Shown piece by piece: positions 6,727 to 7,742 of a stretch of DNA of 7,742 nucleotides; position 1 is the stretch's first letter, and the number at the start of each line of letters is the position of its first letter. This DNA comes from Chthoniobacter sp. (GTDB lineage Bacteria > Verrucomicrobiota > Verrucomicrobiia > Chthoniobacterales > Chthoniobacteraceae), in assembly GCA_025352865.1 (NCBI GenBank), contig JANXSB010000082.1:1-7742 (forward strand), in the 5' to 3' direction. The notes beneath the pieces were generated by a model. That model was not told the origin of the DNA and made no database searches. It saw nothing but the letters and a program-made list of their open reading frames with translations. The position numbers were made by a program, and so were the translations under genes.

Positions 6727-6785
6727 CCGTATGAAAGGTGTCAAGTGAGCGTGGGATTTTCGCCTGCGTGATCTTCACGTTGGGC
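6720..6785 (+). other. possible attC-like recombination site
   Basis: GCCTAAC (6720-6726, RYYYAAC) and GTTGGGC (6779-6785, GTTRRRY) pair over seven positions, with one T-G wobble, and delimit 66 bp, within the usual attC size range. Inside, TGAA (6732-6735) could pair with TTCA (6774-6777), but the spacers (5 and 1 bases) are unequal and I could not find convincing L boxes. GTTRRRY occurs by chance about once per 1 kb, so the right core may be coincidental. Confidence 0.3.
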
Positions 6786-6869
6786 GGGTGGAAGAATTTT
6801 CTTTTCGCAACGCGCTGGCATCGTCACGAATCGGGTCTAAAGATTCCCGGCCCCAGCCTCAATCCCAAC

Positions 6870-7103
6870 ATGTCCCGCAAAGATTTTCTCCTCCTCATCG
6901 ACCAGGTCCTCGAAGCCGCGCCCGGCACGGTGCGGGGCGAGATGCTGCTTTCCAGCTACGAGCAGTGGGATTCGCTCGCGCTGCTCGGCCTCATCGCCGC
7001 GGTGGACAAGCACTTTGGCATGAACCTCCCCGCGCGGCAGCTCGTGGCGGCGCGGACGGCGGATGAAATCGCCGCGCTGCTGGGCGACAAGATCACGGAC
7101 TGA
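6870..7103 (+). CDS. acyl carrier protein, stand-alone
   Basis: This small carrier has 77 residues (PF00550-type) and holds acyl groups on a phosphopantetheine arm. The attachment serine is S35 in WDSLALLGL, at the start of helix II, where the family has D-S-L. The W-D-S form is typical of specialised carriers in glycan and secondary-metabolite loci rather than the housekeeping AcpP (G-A-D-S-L-D). Acidic helices and the C-terminal ADEIAALLG fit the four-helix fold. The ATG at 6870 is chosen because longer in-frame starts (for example GTG 6738) would translate the non-coding gap and the possible attC. The 143-bp gap before it, unlike the 9 bp to the SDR gene, fits an insertion upstream. Likely partners are the flanking KAS III and SDR. 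Confidence 0.88.
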   Translation: MSRKDFLLLIDQVLEAAPGTVRGEMLLSSYEQWDSLALLGLIAAVDKHFGMNLPARQLVAARTADEIAALLGDKITD

Positions 7104-7112
7104 CCCGGCGCG

Positions 7113-7742
7113 ATGCTCAATCCCCTCGATCTCACCGGCCGCAGCTACCTCGTCACGGGCGCCTCGTCCGGCATCGGGCGGGAAACGTGCGTGCTGCTGA
7201 GCGCGCTGGGTGCGCGTGTGGCGGTGCTGGCGCGCGATGAGGCGCGGCTGCGCGAGACGCTGGCGGCGATGGAGCCCGGCGCGCATCACGTCGAAGTCTG
7301 CGACCTCGAAGCGACCGCGACTTTGCCCGAGCGCCTCGCCCGCCTCGCCGCGAGCTTCGGCCCGCTGGATGGCATGGTCCACTGCGCTGGCATCATCAAC
7401 TCCGTCCCGCTCCGCCTGCGCGAGCCGGAGGACATCGCCCGCACCCTGCGCGTGAATCTCGAAAGCGCGCTGCTTTTGGCCAAGGGCTTCCGCCAGCGCG
7501 GGGTGCGCGCGGCCTCGTCGAGCATCGTCTTTCTCGCCTCGGTCGCCGGGCTCAGCGGCGTGGCGGGGCGCGCGGATTACTGCGCGAGCAAGGGGGGGCT
7601 GATCGCGCTCACGCGCAGTCTCGCAGCGGAGTTCGCGCGGGAAAACATCCGCGTGAACTGCCTCGCGCCCGCCTGGGTGGAAACGGAAATGACGCGCACC
7701 TCGCTCGACTCGCTCACCCCGGACGCCATCGCCGCCCTGCGC
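7113..7742 (+). CDS. SDR-family oxidoreductase, FabG-like (3' end beyond window)
   Basis: This is a classical short-chain dehydrogenase/reductase, of which the first 210 residues are visible. The Rossmann nucleotide loop is TGASSGIG (15-22), followed by the acidic D64-L65 turn and CAG (91-93) in place of the common NAG. The catalytic tetrad is complete: N115, S143 (LASVAG), Y156 and K160 (YCASK). A42-type FabG features such as RVNCLAPAWVETEM follow. R41 after the second strand (VLARD) suggests NADPH use. The ATG is 9 bp after the ACP stop, so the two are surely co-transcribed. Next to a KAS III and an ACP, the likely reaction is reduction of a 3-oxoacyl-ACP to a 3-hydroxyacyl-ACP. A sugar or other ketone substrate remains possible. 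Confidence 0.9.
   Translation, partial: MLNPLDLTGRSYLVTGASSGIGRETCVLLSALGARVAVLARDEARLRETLAAMEPGAHHVEVCDLEATATLPERLARLAASFGPLDGMVHCAGIINSVPLRLREPEDIARTLRVNLESALLLAKGFRQRGVRAASSSIVFLASVAGLSGVAGRADYCASKGGLIALTRSLAAEFARENIRVNCLAPAWVETEMTRTSLDSLTPDAIAALR

Noticed and set aside
6738..6869. A 44-residue N-terminal extension of the ACP starting at GTG 6738
   Set aside because: It would translate the gap and the possible attC, and it does not resemble an ACP. The ATG at 6870 gives a standard 77-residue carrier.

Overview
The window is GC-rich bacterial DNA with tightly packed genes and very few Shine-Dalgarno sequences. Protein content and codon habits suggest a Verrucomicrobiota member, possibly of the Opitutaceae. 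That placement is an inference from overall style, not from a marker gene. I found no rRNA, tRNA, CRISPR array, integrase or transposase. No gene-free stretch exceeds 300 bases.

Left block (1-4485, all minus strand). Read in transcription order from 4485 down to 1, it encodes a CE4/NodB polysaccharide deacetylase, a stand-alone RfaE2-type heptose-1-phosphate adenylyltransferase, PurN, MiaB, a six-segment membrane protein of unknown function, and a c-type cytochrome cut by the window edge. Spacing is -7 to 53 bp, so this looks like one operon mixing envelope-sugar, purine and tRNA-modification functions with a probable redox pair.

Right block (4548-7742, all plus strand). A 62-bp divergent gap holding a plausible sigma-70 promoter leads into a FabH-like ketoacyl-ACP synthase III. 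After an interruption come a stand-alone acyl carrier protein and an SDR/FabG-like reductase that runs off the window. Condensing enzyme, carrier and ketoreductase together could make a short 3-hydroxyacyl-ACP such as 3-hydroxybutyryl-ACP. Comparable sets in some glycan loci supply the acyl group for amino sugars.

The interruption (about 5532-6785) is the most interesting part. A PiT-family phosphate transporter gene, visibly less GC-rich than its neighbours, sits between the synthase and the carrier protein. It is bracketed by an exact 13-bp inverted repeat, GTTAGGCGTTTCC (5555-5567) and GGAAACGCCTAAC (6714-6726). The outer 7 bases match the integron core consensus, GTTRRRY on the left and RYYYAAC on the right. 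A further GTTRRRY (GTTGGGC, 6779-6785) could close a 66-bp attC-like site. This reads as a single-gene mobile cassette, or an element with short terminal repeats, inserted into an acyl-modification operon. The inverted repeat and core matches are seen directly; mobility is inferred.
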